A stretch of DNA of 64,000 nucleotides, taken from positions 434,001 through 498,000 of the forward strand of contig NZ_CP064356.1 in NCBI RefSeq assembly GCF_018141545.1, written 5' to 3'. Each line of letters starts with the position of its first letter. Position 1 is the first letter of the stretch. The notes beneath the pieces are model-generated. The model worked only from the letters and a program-made list of their open reading frames with translations. It made no database searches and was not told where the DNA came from. The translations under genes and the position numbers were made by a program. This DNA comes from Miltoncostaea oceani (lineage in GTDB: Bacteria > Actinomycetota > Thermoleophilia > Miltoncostaeales > Miltoncostaeaceae). Positions 21,973-29,519 of this stretch are shown one piece after another.

Positions 21973-23340
21973 CTAGAAGGGCTCCGGGTCCGCGGCGTCC
22001 CCCCCGGCGTCGTCGCCCTCGCCGCGCAGTGCGCGCAGCCGGGCGGCCCGCTCCCCCTCGACGCCGCGGTCGGTGGGGTGGTGCAGGCGGACGCCCTCCA
22101 GCCCCTCGGGCATGAGCGACCCGGCGACGTACCCGTCGGGGAAGTCGTGCGGGTAGCGGTAGCCCTCGCCGTTGCCGAGGCCCCGGGCGTTCGCGACGCT
22201 GCCGTCGCGCAGCGCCAGCGGCGGCCGCCGCGCCCCCTCGCGCTCGACCATCCCGAGGGCCGCGTCGATCGCGCGGTACGAGGCGTTCGACTTCGGCGCC
22301 ATCGCGATGTACGTCGTCGCCTGCGCCAGCGCGATCCGGGCCTCCGGCAACCCGACGAACTCCACGGCGCGGCCGGCGGCGACGGCCACCGACAGCGCCT
22401 GCGGGTCGGCGTTGCCGACGTCCTCGCTCGCGGCGACGATCAGCCGCCGGGCGATGAACTTCGGGTCCTCGCCGCCCTTCAGCATCACCGCGAGGTAGTA
22501 GATCGCCGCGTCGGGGTCGCTTCCGCGGAGGCTCTTGATGAAGGCCGATATCGTGTCGTAGTGGGCGTCGCCCTGGCGGTCGTAGACGACGGCCCGACCG
22601 CCGGCGGCGCCCTGCACCGTCTCCAGGGCGATGGCGCGGCCGTCGGCGGTGTCCGCCGCGGCCGCCTCGAGCAGGTTCAGGGCGCCGCGGGCGTCGCCGC
22701 CGGCGCGCGCCACGATCGCCGCGCGGGCCTCCTCCCCCAGCGTCACCCGGCCCGCGAGCCCCGCCGGGCTCGCGACGGCCCGGTCGAGCAGGGCGGCGAC
22801 GTCGTCGGGGCCGAGGGGCTCCAGCACCCAGACCCGCATGCGCGACACGAGCGCCGCGTTGACCTCGTACCAGGGGTTCTGGGTGGTCGCGCCGATCAGG
22901 GTCAGCAGCCCGTCCTCGACGGCGGGCAGCAGCGCGTCCTGCTGGGCGCGGTTGAAGCGGTGGATCTCGTCGAGGAACAGGACCGTCGGCGTCCCCGCGG
23001 CGAGGCGGTCGCGGGCGCGCGCCATCACGGCCCGGACGTCGGCGACGGTGGCGGAGACGGCCGAGAGCTCCTCGAAGGCCGCGGACGTGCTGTGCGCGAC
23101 GACCCGCGCGAGCGTCGTCTTGCCGCTGCCCGGTGGCCCGTAGAGCACCATCGACGGCACCCGGTCGGCGACGATCGCGGCGCGCAGGGCGCCGTCGGGG
23201 CCGAGCAGCGCCCGCTGCCCGACGACGTCGTCGAGCCCCTCGGGCCGCATGCGGGCGGCGAGGGGGCGGGTGCGCGACAGGCGCGCCTCGACGGCCTCTC
23301 CGAAGAGGTCGCCCTGGGGTGGTCCCTGGCCGCGGGCCAT
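21973..23340 (-). CDS. rarA: replication-associated recombination protein A (RarA/MgsA)
   Basis: A 455-residue AAA+ ATPase related to clamp loaders. Walker A GPPGSGKT (68-75), Walker B FLDEIHRF (122-129), sensor [20 protein letters not shown], arginine finger region and the C-terminal tetramerisation part [38 protein letters not shown], then [11 protein letters not shown] and [14 protein letters not shown]. The family acts at stalled forks and at ends of duplex DNA. Overlaps the MFS gene stop by one base (TGATG), so it is read with that gene. Confidence 0.95.
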   Translation of the reverse strand: MARGQGPPQGDLFGEAVEARLSRTRPLAARMRPEGLDDVVGQRALLGPDGALRAAIVADRVPSMVLYGPPGSGKTTLARVVAHSTSAAFEELSAVSATVADVRAVMARARDRLAAGTPTVLFLDEIHRFNRAQQDALLPAVEDGLLTLIGATTQNPWYEVNAALVSRMRVWVLEPLGPDDVAALLDRAVASPAGLAGRVTLGEEARAAIVARAGGDARGALNLLEAAAADTADGRAIALETVQGAAGGRAVVYDRQGDAHYDTISAFIKSLRGSDPDAAIYYLAVMLKGGEDPKFIARRLIVAASEDVGNADPQALSVAVAAGRAVEFVGLPEARIALAQATTYIAMAPKSNASYRAIDAALGMVEREGARRPPLALRDGSVANARGLGNGEGYRYPHDFPDGYVAGSLMPEGLEGVRLHHPTDRGVEGERAARLRALRGEGDDAGGDAADPEPF

Positions 23341-24551
23341 CAGGCGGCCGCCGCGCGGACGCGCCGGTCGGGGAGCAGCAGGGCGAGCGCGCCGCCGACG
23401 AGGGGCAGCGCGGCGACGCCCCAGAGGGCGGCCTCGCGGCCCGCGGCGTCGGCGATCGCGCCGAACAGGGCGAGGCCCGGCGGCGCCGAGCCGATCGCGC
23501 CGAAGCCGATCATGAGACCGGCCGCGAGGGCGAGCCGGCCGGGGAGGTAGTCCTGACCCATCATCACCGTCACCGAGAAGGAGGACATGAGGACGAACCC
23601 CGCGGCGGCCAGCGGCACCAGCGCCACCGTCCCGTCGAGGAGCAGGAACGCGCCGAGGAGCGGCGCCACGAGGGGCATGCTCCAGATCAGCATGGACCGG
23701 CCGCCGACGCGGTCGGCCAGCGCCGCGCCGGCGAGGGTGCCGGCCGCGCCCGCGCCGGAGAACGCGACGACCGCGAAACCGGCGGCCTGGTCGGAGAACC
23801 CGCGCTGGTCGGTCAGCAGCAGCGGCACGAGCGCGAGGACGCAGAACTGCGTCCACGTGCGCATGCTCGTGACGAACAGGAGCAGCGTGATGCTGGACGT
23901 CCGCGCGCGGGGCGGGACGCCCGCCGTGCCCGCCGCCGCACGCGGCACGACGGGGATCGCGATGCGGCGCCGCTCGTGGTGCAGCCAGGCGGCGACCACC
24001 AGGCCGGGGACCAGGAAGACGAGCGTGGCGCGGGCGTCGAGGAACGGGATGAACAGCGCCGCGAGGAGCGGGCCGGCGGCGAACCCGGCGTTGCCGCCGA
24101 GCATGAACCAGGCGAGGCCCGTCGCCTTGCGCTCCGCGCTGATCTGGTTCGCGACGCGGGCGGCCTCCGGGTGGAAGGCCGCGATCCCGAGCCCCGAGCC
24201 GACGATGCAGGCCAGCACGCCGAGGTAGCCCCCCGCCAGGCCCGACATCGCGAGGCCGGCGGCGGCGACCGCCACCCCGCCCCACACGAAGACGGTCATC
24301 GAGCGCCGGTCGGCGAGCAGCCCGAAGAACGGCTGGATCGCCGACGAGACCAGCAGCGATGCCCCCAGGATCATCGAGGCGGCGAGGTCCGAGAGCGCGT
24401 AGATCGCGGTGAACACCGGGATCATCGCGGGGACCGCGCCGACGGTCGCGTCGATCACGAAGTGCCCCGACGCCAGGAGCGTGATCCCCCGCCGGTCGAT
24501 CGCCCCGGTGCCGGCGCGCGGCGGTGCGACGGCGGGTGCGGTCGCGCTCAT
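23340..24551 (-). CDS. MFS transporter
   Basis: A 403-residue protein with twelve hydrophobic segments. The loop 2-3 signature is LADRRSMTVFVWG, and matching half LADRVGGRSMLIWSMP occurs in the second half, as in drug-efflux and fosmidomycin-resistance type carriers (Fsr-like: RGITLLASGHFVIDATVGAVPAMIPVF at the start is typical of Fsr). The exported compound is not known. TAGAGT stands 6 bases before the ATG, so the mRNA is probably leaderless, and the promoter is back to back with that of the 70-residue gene. Confidence 0.88.
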   Translation of the reverse strand: MSATAPAVAPPRAGTGAIDRRGITLLASGHFVIDATVGAVPAMIPVFTAIYALSDLAASMILGASLLVSSAIQPFFGLLADRRSMTVFVWGGVAVAAAGLAMSGLAGGYLGVLACIVGSGLGIAAFHPEAARVANQISAERKATGLAWFMLGGNAGFAAGPLLAALFIPFLDARATLVFLVPGLVVAAWLHHERRRIAIPVVPRAAAGTAGVPPRARTSSITLLLFVTSMRTWTQFCVLALVPLLLTDQRGFSDQAAGFAVVAFSGAGAAGTLAGAALADRVGGRSMLIWSMPLVAPLLGAFLLLDGTVALVPLAAAGFVLMSSFSVTVMMGQDYLPGRLALAAGLMIGFGAIGSAPPGLALFGAIADAAGREAALWGVAALPLVGGALALLLPDRRVRAAAA

Positions 24552-24557
24552 CCCGGC

Positions 24558-24563
24558 ACTCTA
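24558..24563 (-). promoter_or_regulatory. -10 box TAGAGT, leaderless start of MFS gene
   Basis: TAGAGT, six bases (GCCGGG), then the ATG at 24551. The clearest leaderless arrangement in the window. Confidence 0.55.
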
Positions 24564-24583
24564 CGCCGGGTCCCCGGGCGGGC

Positions 24584-24589
24584 TAGTGT
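24584..24589 (+). promoter_or_regulatory. -10 box TAGTGT, leaderless start of small gene
   Basis: TAGTGT, six bases (CGTCCC), then GTG at 24596. Divergent from the MFS promoter 20 bases away; a regulator bound between them could control both. Confidence 0.5.
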
Positions 24590-24595
24590 CGTCCC

Positions 24596-24808
24596 GTGCC
24601 GGGCGGACGCGAGATCTCGGGGGCCGACGTGCGGGCGGCGGCCGCGGCGGGGGGAGCCGACCCCGCGGCGCTGGACGCGGCCGTGCGGCCCGGCGACGCG
24701 TTCGCCTCCTACGAGGACCTGCTCGCCGCCTGCCCGCCGGAGCGCATCGGCCTCACCCCGGGAGCGCACGCGGCCGTGCTGTCGCCCCTCTTCGGCGAGT
24801 TCGAGTAG
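24596..24808 (+). CDS. small protein of unknown function
   Basis: A 70-residue acidic, alanine-rich protein (GREISGADVRAAAAAGGADPAALDAAVRPGDAFASYEDLLAACPPERIGLTP...). Three short helices are likely, with no membrane segment and one Cys. No family recognised. The reading frame, codon use and a TAGTGT box 6 bases before the GTG support it as a real gene with its own promoter. It ends three bases before the convergent membrane-protein gene. Confidence 0.6.
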   Translation: MPGGREISGADVRAAAAAGGADPAALDAAVRPGDAFASYEDLLAACPPERIGLTPGAHAAVLSPLFGEFE

Positions 24809-24811
24809 CGC

Positions 24812-25477
24812 TCAGTCGGGGGCCGTCGCCGGCGCGCCCCGGACGGGCTCGATGCCCGCGACCTCCTCGAGGTTGCCCTCGGCGAGGGGGTCGGGCCGCT
24901 TCTCCCACCAGGCGGCCGTCGTCGCGAGGTCGTGGGCCCGTGACCCGACCAGCGCGAAGCCGAGCGAGCAGAGCAGGATCACCAGGGGGGTGAGCGACCC
25001 GGCGTCGACGCCGAAGAACCCGATCGGGGTGTCGAACCGGGCGTCGGCGAGGGAGGTGTAGAGCACGCCGACCGCGAGCGAGGTGATGATCCAGAGGGGC
25101 ACCGCCTGGATCAGCCAGTGGCGCCGCACGACGCGGGTCACGACCGCCTCGTGGACGACCATCAGCGCGATGCCGCAGATGATCGTCGCCCACAGGCCGG
25201 TCGGGCCGACCGAGTCGCCGATGACCCCGAGCGCGCTGTCGGTGCTGCCGACCTCCTGCGTCTCGCCCTGGATCATGGTGCCGAGGACGTGGTTGAAGTC
25301 GAGCGTCGTGTGCCCCTTGCGGAACGACCCCTGGATCATGATCAGGAAGACGACCGCGCCGACGGCGCCGCTGATGACCGGGGCCACGACCGCCCGCGCG
25401 ACCCGCCCCAGCCCGCCGCCGCGCCGGGCCTCGTCGCGCTCCCGGTGGGTGGGGCGCGGGGCGGGGGCGTCGCTCAC
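24812..25477 (-). CDS. four-pass membrane protein of unknown function
   Basis: A 221-residue protein with a basic cytoplasmic N-terminus (THRERDEARRGG) and four hydrophobic segments at about 33-55, 90-112, 120-140 and 155-178. The loop between the first two (FRKGHTTLDFNHVLGTMIQGETQEVGSTDSA) is polar and conserved-looking; the C-terminal 40 residues are soluble. No family recognised. GTG start in a GTGA overlap with the zinc-ribbon gene upstream, so the two probably work together. Confidence 0.7.
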   Translation of the reverse strand: MSDAPAPRPTHRERDEARRGGGLGRVARAVVAPVISGAVGAVVFLIMIQGSFRKGHTTLDFNHVLGTMIQGETQEVGSTDSALGVIGDSVGPTGLWATIICGIALMVVHEAVVTRVVRRHWLIQAVPLWIITSLAVGVLYTSLADARFDTPIGFFGVDAGSLTPLVILLCSLGFALVGSRAHDLATTAAWWEKRPDPLAEGNLEEVAGIEPVRGAPATAPD

Positions 25478-25737
25478 GGCGCCTCCTCCTCGTGGGGGTT
25501 GGCGCGCAGCCACGAGATGCGCAGGAACAGGTCGCGGTCGCTGACGTCCTGCTCGATCTCGAACCCGGTGCCGCACAGGGGGCAGGCCGTGAACGGCTGG
25601 AACGCGGGGACGCCGTCCTCGTCGGACGCGCCGGTCGGGATCAGCAGCAGGTCGCCCCAGCAGTCCGGCGTGGGGCACCGCACGCGCGCGTCGATGTTGG
25701 CGAACGCGCTCTTGGTGAGGGTGGGCGTCTCGCTCAT
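25474..25737 (-). CDS. small zinc-ribbon-like protein
   Basis: An 87-residue protein with cysteine pairs RCPTPDCWG (Cys21, Cys26) and ACPLCGTG (Cys52, Cys55), spaced as in a zinc ribbon, followed by the acidic helical end FEIEQDVSDRDLFLRISWLRANPHEEE. No signal peptide. An in-frame ATG 18 bases upstream (25755) is an alternative start. Coupled by GTGA to a four-pass membrane protein. Role unknown; a metal-bound adaptor to the membrane partner is a reasonable guess. Confidence 0.7.
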   Translation of the reverse strand: MSETPTLTKSAFANIDARVRCPTPDCWGDLLLIPTGASDEDGVPAFQPFTACPLCGTGFEIEQDVSDRDLFLRISWLRANPHEEEAP

Positions 25738-25832
25738 GGCCACTCCGGGCATCATCGCGTTCCGAGCCACTACATTTGGTGAAGCGTCGTGGTGGCGACG
25801 CGGTGTCGCTCGGCGTCGCCGGGGGAAAAGGG

Positions 25833-25865
25833 TAGAATCCCACCTAGAATCGCTGGTTAACCAGC
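25833..25865 (+). promoter_or_regulatory. twin -10 boxes and 14-bp palindrome before the cysteine operon
   Basis: TAGAAT occurs twice (25833-25838 and 25845-25850). Right after the second lies GCTGGTTAACCAGC (25852-25865), a perfect 14-base palindrome that would cover the transcription start and early leader. The gene start with a GGGAGAC ribosome site follows at 25884. This has the placing of a repressor operator for the sulfur-carrier operon. The bound protein is unknown. Confidence 0.55.
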
Positions 25866-25883
25866 CGCAGCACGGGAGACAGC

Positions 25884-27071
25884 ATGGCGCGCAGCTACCA
25901 GGATCTCCTCGCGTCCGCTCGGGAGCAAGTGCCGGAGGTGCAGGTCGCCGACCTCGCCGCCCGCCGCCAGAAGGGCGACAGCCCACTGGTCATCGACGTC
26001 CGCGAGCAGAGCGAGTGGGACGAGGGACACATCCCCGGGTCGATCCACATCCCCCGGAGCTTCCTCGAGAGCAGGATCGCCGGCGTCGCGACGCCGGACC
26101 AGGAGGTCATCCTGAGCTGTGCGTCCGGCAACCGGTCGCTGCTCGCCGGCACGACCCTCCGCGAGATGGGCTTCGGGAACGTCGGGAGCCTCGCGGGCGG
26201 GTTCGCGCGGTGGAAGCAGAGCGGCCAGGACTGGGACGTCCCGAAGACGCTCACCCCGGACCAGCGCTCCCGCTACAGCCGCCACGTGCTCATCCCCGAG
26301 ATGGGCGAGGAGGGCCAGCTGAAGCTGCTCGACTCGAAGGTGCTCCTCATCGGGGCGGGCGGGCTCGGCTCCCCCGCGGCGTTCTACCTCGCCGCGGCCG
26401 GCGTCGGCACCCTCGGCCTCGTCGACGACGACGTCGTGGACGCCAGCAACCTGCAGCGCCAGATCATCCACACCACGGACCGCGTGGGGATGAACAAGGG
26501 CGAGTCGGCGAAGATCGCGATCGAGGCGCTCAACCCCGACGTGACGGTGAACACGTACCCGTTCCGCGTCGACAAGGGGAACGTCCTCGACCTGATCGCG
26601 GACTACGACGTGATCATCGACGGGACCGACAACTTCCCGACGCGGTACCTCATGAACGACGCGTCCCTCATGGCCCGCAAGCCGCTGGTGCACGCCAGCA
26701 TCCTGCGCTTCGAGGGCCACGCGTCGGTGTTCACCCCGTACGAGGGGCCCTGCTACCGCTGCCTCTTCCCGGAGCCGCCGCCGCCCGACATGGCGCCGTC
26801 CTGCGGCGAGGCGGGCGTGCTCGGCGTGCTCTGCGGCGTCGAGGGCGGGATCATGGCGACCGAGGCGATCAAGGTCCTGCTCGGCATCGGCGACACCCTC
26901 TCGGGCCGCCTGCTGATCTACGACGCCCTCGAGATGGCGTTCACCGAGCTGAAGATCCGCCGCGACCCGGACTGCCCGGCCTGCGGCCCGAACGCCGAGC
27001 TCGAGTTCCGCGACTACGACGCCTGGTGCGCGGGCGTCGGCCGCCACGCCGCGGCCGTGGCGGGCGCATGA
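25884..27071 (+). CDS. moeZ: rhodanese-E1 fusion: sulfur-carrier adenylyltransferase/sulfurtransferase (MoeZ/MoeB-like)
   Basis: A 395-residue fusion. Residues 1-118 are a rhodanese domain (LVIDVREQSEWDEGHIPGSIHIP) with persulfide cysteine Cys79 in LSCASGNRS. Residues 125-395 are a MoeB/ThiF E1 domain: YSRHVLIPEMGEEGQ, nucleotide loop GAGGLGS (157-163), DDDVVDASNLQRQIIH, DGTDNFPTRYLMND and zinc cysteines in CYRC (290, 293) and CPAC near 370. In mycobacterial MoeZ the rhodanese domain is at the C-terminus, so the order is reversed here. It should adenylate the C-terminus of the next gene's carrier and pass sulfur to make the thiocarboxylate. ATGA overlap with cysO. Confidence 0.93.
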   Translation: MARSYQDLLASAREQVPEVQVADLAARRQKGDSPLVIDVREQSEWDEGHIPGSIHIPRSFLESRIAGVATPDQEVILSCASGNRSLLAGTTLREMGFGNVGSLAGGFARWKQSGQDWDVPKTLTPDQRSRYSRHVLIPEMGEEGQLKLLDSKVLLIGAGGLGSPAAFYLAAAGVGTLGLVDDDVVDASNLQRQIIHTTDRVGMNKGESAKIAIEALNPDVTVNTYPFRVDKGNVLDLIADYDVIIDGTDNFPTRYLMNDASLMARKPLVHASILRFEGHASVFTPYEGPCYRCLFPEPPPPDMAPSCGEAGVLGVLCGVEGGIMATEAIKVLLGIGDTLSGRLLIYDALEMAFTELKIRRDPDCPACGPNAELEFRDYDAWCAGVGRHAAAVAGA

Positions 27072-27346
27072 GCGTCGTCCGGATCCCCCCGGTGCTCCGC
27101 CAGGCCACCGGGGGGGAGCGCGAGATCGAGGTCGACGGCTCCACCGTCAGCGAGGTCCTCGACGCGCTCTACGAGAAGCACCCCGCCGTCCGGACGCAGC
27201 TCGTGACGCCCGAGGGCGACCTGCACAAGTTCGTGAACGTGTACCTCAACGACGAGGACGTCCGGCTGCTGTCGTGGCTCGACACCGAGGTCGGGGACCG
27301 GGACACCCTCCTGATCCTCCCGGCCATGGCGGGAGGGGCCGCCTGA
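27068..27346 (+). CDS. cysO: CysO-type sulfur carrier protein with masked C-terminus
   Basis: A 92-residue beta-grasp (ubiquitin-like) carrier: VVRIPPVLRQATGGEREIEVDG, VSEVLDALYEKHPAVRTQL, FVNVYLNDEDVRLL and the end DTLLILPAMAGGAA. The usual active terminus is Gly-Gly; here two alanines follow it, so it must be trimmed before activation, most simply by the JAMM protease encoded three genes on. The thiocarboxylated form donates sulfur to CysM. Lies within a four-base overlap with the E1 gene and a one-base overlap with cysM, so the three are made in step. Confidence 0.93.
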   Translation: MSVVRIPPVLRQATGGEREIEVDGSTVSEVLDALYEKHPAVRTQLVTPEGDLHKFVNVYLNDEDVRLLSWLDTEVGDRDTLLILPAMAGGAA

Positions 27347-28314
27347 TGGTCCCCGCCGCGGGACTCGCGTCCCCGCCGTCGGAGGTGTCGCGCGACCTGG
27401 TCGGGACGATCGGGGACACGCCGCTCGTCGAGCTGCAGCACATCTCGCCGAACCCCGAGGTGCGGATCCTTGCGAAGCTCGAGAGCCACAACCCGACCGG
27501 CTCCATCAAGGACCGGACGGCGCTGTCGCTGATCGAGGACGCCGAGCGGCGCGGCAAGGTGCGCCCCGGCGACACGATCATGGAGCCCACGTCCGGCAAC
27601 ACCGGCATCTCGCTCGCCATGATCTGCCGGGTCCGCGGCTACAAGCTCGTCGCGGTCATGCCCGAGAACGTGACCCCGGAGCGCCGCCAGCTGCTCACCC
27701 TCTACGGCGCGGAGATCGTGCCGACCGACGGGGAGTTCGGCTCGAACGGCGCCGTCGAGGTCGCGACGCGGCTCGCCGCCGAGAACGGCCTCTACATGCC
27801 GTTCCAGTACGGCAACCCGGCGAACCCGCAGGCGCACTACGAGGGCACGGCGGAGGAGATCGTCCGCGACTGCCCCGAGCTCGACGTGTTCGTGGCGGGC
27901 CTCGGCACGGGCGGCACCCTGATGGGGTCGTCGCGGCGCCTGAAGGAGCACCGCCCCGACATCCAGATCATCGCCTGCGAGCCGCTGCAGGGCGACCCGG
28001 TGAGCGGCCTGCGGAGCCTCGACGACGGCTTCATCCCGCCGATCCTCGACGTCACGAAGCTCGACCGGAAGCTGCTCGTCGCCAACCGCGACGCGATCGT
28101 CATGACGCGCCGGCTGGCCGCGGAGGAGGGCATCTTCGCGGGCGTGTCGTCGGGCGCCGTCATCCACACCTGCGCCCGCGTCGCGTCGCGCATGACCCGC
28201 GGCACGATCGTCGGGATCATCTGCGACGGCGGCTGGAAGTACCTCTCGTCGGGCCTCTGGACGGACGACGTCGACGCGGTCGAGGACCGGGTCGACCGCG
28301 GGATCTTCTGGTAG
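27346..28314 (+). CDS. cysM: cysteine synthase, CysM (thiocarboxylate-dependent type)
   Basis: A 322-residue fold-type II PLP enzyme. Schiff-base Lys55 in NPTGSIKDR, cofactor phosphate loop near GTGGT (about 190), substrate loop PTSGNTG (81-87) and the C-terminal VSSGAVIHTCARV. LVGTIGDTPLVELQHIS at the N-terminus and ICDGGWKYLSSGLW at the C-terminus match mycobacterial CysM, which uses O-phosphoserine and CysO-thiocarboxylate in place of free sulfide. The gene neighbours agree with that type. TGATG junction with cysO. Confidence 0.94.
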   Translation: MVPAAGLASPPSEVSRDLVGTIGDTPLVELQHISPNPEVRILAKLESHNPTGSIKDRTALSLIEDAERRGKVRPGDTIMEPTSGNTGISLAMICRVRGYKLVAVMPENVTPERRQLLTLYGAEIVPTDGEFGSNGAVEVATRLAAENGLYMPFQYGNPANPQAHYEGTAEEIVRDCPELDVFVAGLGTGGTLMGSSRRLKEHRPDIQIIACEPLQGDPVSGLRSLDDGFIPPILDVTKLDRKLLVANRDAIVMTRRLAAEEGIFAGVSSGAVIHTCARVASRMTRGTIVGIICDGGWKYLSSGLWTDDVDAVEDRVDRGIFW

Positions 28315-28324
28315 ACACGGCTTC

Positions 28325-28735
28325 GTGAGGATCAGCCAGGAGCTCGCCCGTGAGCTCGTCGACCACGCGGTCGCCGACCTCCCCAACGAGTGCTGCGGGA
28401 TGATCGCCGGCCGCGGGGGCACCGCGACCCGGGTGCTGCGCGCCGGCAACAGCGAGGGCAGCCCGTTCATGTACGTCATGGACCCGCGCGAGCAGCTGCG
28501 GATCATGGACGCCATCGACGACTCCGGCGACGACCTGCTCGCGATCTACCACTCGCACACGCGGTCGGCGGCGTACCCCTCGCGCACCGACGTCGAGCTC
28601 GCGTTCTACCCGGATACGCTGTACCTCATCGTGTCCATCGCCGACCGCGACGCGCCCGAGATCCGGGCGTTCCGGCTGCGCAAGGGCGCCCCCGAGGGAC
28701 AGCAGATCGCCGAGGAGAGGGTGGAGATCGTATGA
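28325..28735 (+). CDS. mec: JAMM/M67 metallopeptidase (Mec family)
   Basis: A 136-residue JAMM-domain peptidase. Zinc site: Glu22 in LPNECCGMIAG, His76 and His78 in IYHSHTRSAAYPSRTD, Ser86 and Asp89. In mycobacteria Mec cuts cysteine from the CysO-Cys adduct; related JAMM enzymes remove residues after the Gly-Gly of carrier precursors. Both jobs would fit here, because the carrier ends GGAA. GTG start ten bases after cysM with no evident Shine-Dalgarno site; overlaps the next gene (ATGA). Confidence 0.93.
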   Translation: MRISQELARELVDHAVADLPNECCGMIAGRGGTATRVLRAGNSEGSPFMYVMDPREQLRIMDAIDDSGDDLLAIYHSHTRSAAYPSRTDVELAFYPDTLYLIVSIADRDAPEIRAFRLRKGAPEGQQIAEERVEIV

Positions 28736-29448
28736 GGACCCGTACGCGCATCGTGGCCACGACCGCGACGGCGCTCGCCCTGGCCGGCCTCGCCGGTTGC
28801 GGCGGCTCGTCGGACACCGTGACGCAGACCGTCACCACCGACGACGTCCCGACGACGGCGCCGACGACCGCCGCGACGACGACGGCGGCGCCGACCACGA
28901 GCGCGACCCCGGCCACGATCGGCGACGACCGGCTCCCCCCGCCCGGCACGATCGACGGCACCGAGAGCGGCACCAGCCGCCCCCTCGACGACGCGCAGGA
29001 GTTCGTCGACGCGCTCTACCAGGTGGGCGACCCCTCCAAGCCGGCGGCGCAGCAGCGCCTCGAGTCGGCGGGCTACGCGGGCGGCATCCTCCGCGACGAG
29101 CTCGGCTCGGACGCCACGAGCGGCATCGCCCTGTTCCGCACCTACGCGATCGCGCTCCGCGACGACGCGGCGGCCCAGAGCGAGGTCGACGACGCCGCCG
29201 ACGAGGTCGACACGGCGAGCTCCGCCCCCTCCACGGACATCGAGGTGCCGGACATCCCGGGCGCGCGCGCCCTGCGGCTCGACATCGACCAGGCCGGCAC
29301 CACCGGCTCGGTCGTCTTCGTGACCTTCGCCTCCGGGCCGTACGTCTACGGCCTGCAGGGCGTCAGCACGGCGGCGGAGCGCCTGCCGCAGGACGCGATC
29401 GTCGCGGCCGCGCAGGAGCTCTACACCCGGGTGAGCGCCACCCCGTAG
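28732..29448 (+). CDS. putative lipoprotein, last gene of cysteine operon
   Basis: A 238-residue exported protein with lipobox LAGC (Cys23), a Thr/Ala-rich spacer (about 28-70) and a soluble domain of about 165 residues (DDAQEFVDALYQVGDPSKPAAQQRLESAGYAGGILRDEL ... ALRLDIDQAGTTGSVVFVTFASGPYVYGLQGVS). No family recognised. The ATGA overlap with mec makes it a member of the same operon, but a lipoprotein has no obvious part in cysteine synthesis. A strong hairpin follows. Confidence 0.75.
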   Translation: MRTRTRIVATTATALALAGLAGCGGSSDTVTQTVTTDDVPTTAPTTAATTTAAPTTSATPATIGDDRLPPPGTIDGTESGTSRPLDDAQEFVDALYQVGDPSKPAAQQRLESAGYAGGILRDELGSDATSGIALFRTYAIALRDDAAAQSEVDDAADEVDTASSAPSTDIEVPDIPGARALRLDIDQAGTTGSVVFVTFASGPYVYGLQGVSTAAERLPQDAIVAAAQELYTRVSATP

Positions 29449-29460
29449 GTGCCCGGGAAC

Positions 29461-29494
29461 GGCCGCGGCCCCCGGTCTCCCGGGGGCCGCGGCC
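29461..29494. terminator. perfect 15-bp stem-loop between convergent genes
   Basis: Bases 29461-29475 pair without mismatch with 29480-29494 around a TCTC loop. All but one or two pairs are G-C. It ends the cysteine operon and the NYN gene, which meet here. There is no T-run on either side. Confidence 0.75.
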
Positions 29495-29519
29495 CGACCC
29501 GTGTCCCACCGCCGGCCGA

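Noticed and set aside
25738-25883. Riboswitch upstream of the cysteine operon
   Set aside because: The leader after the -10 boxes is under 40 bases and holds only a palindrome and a ribosome site, too short for a known sulfur-sensing riboswitch.
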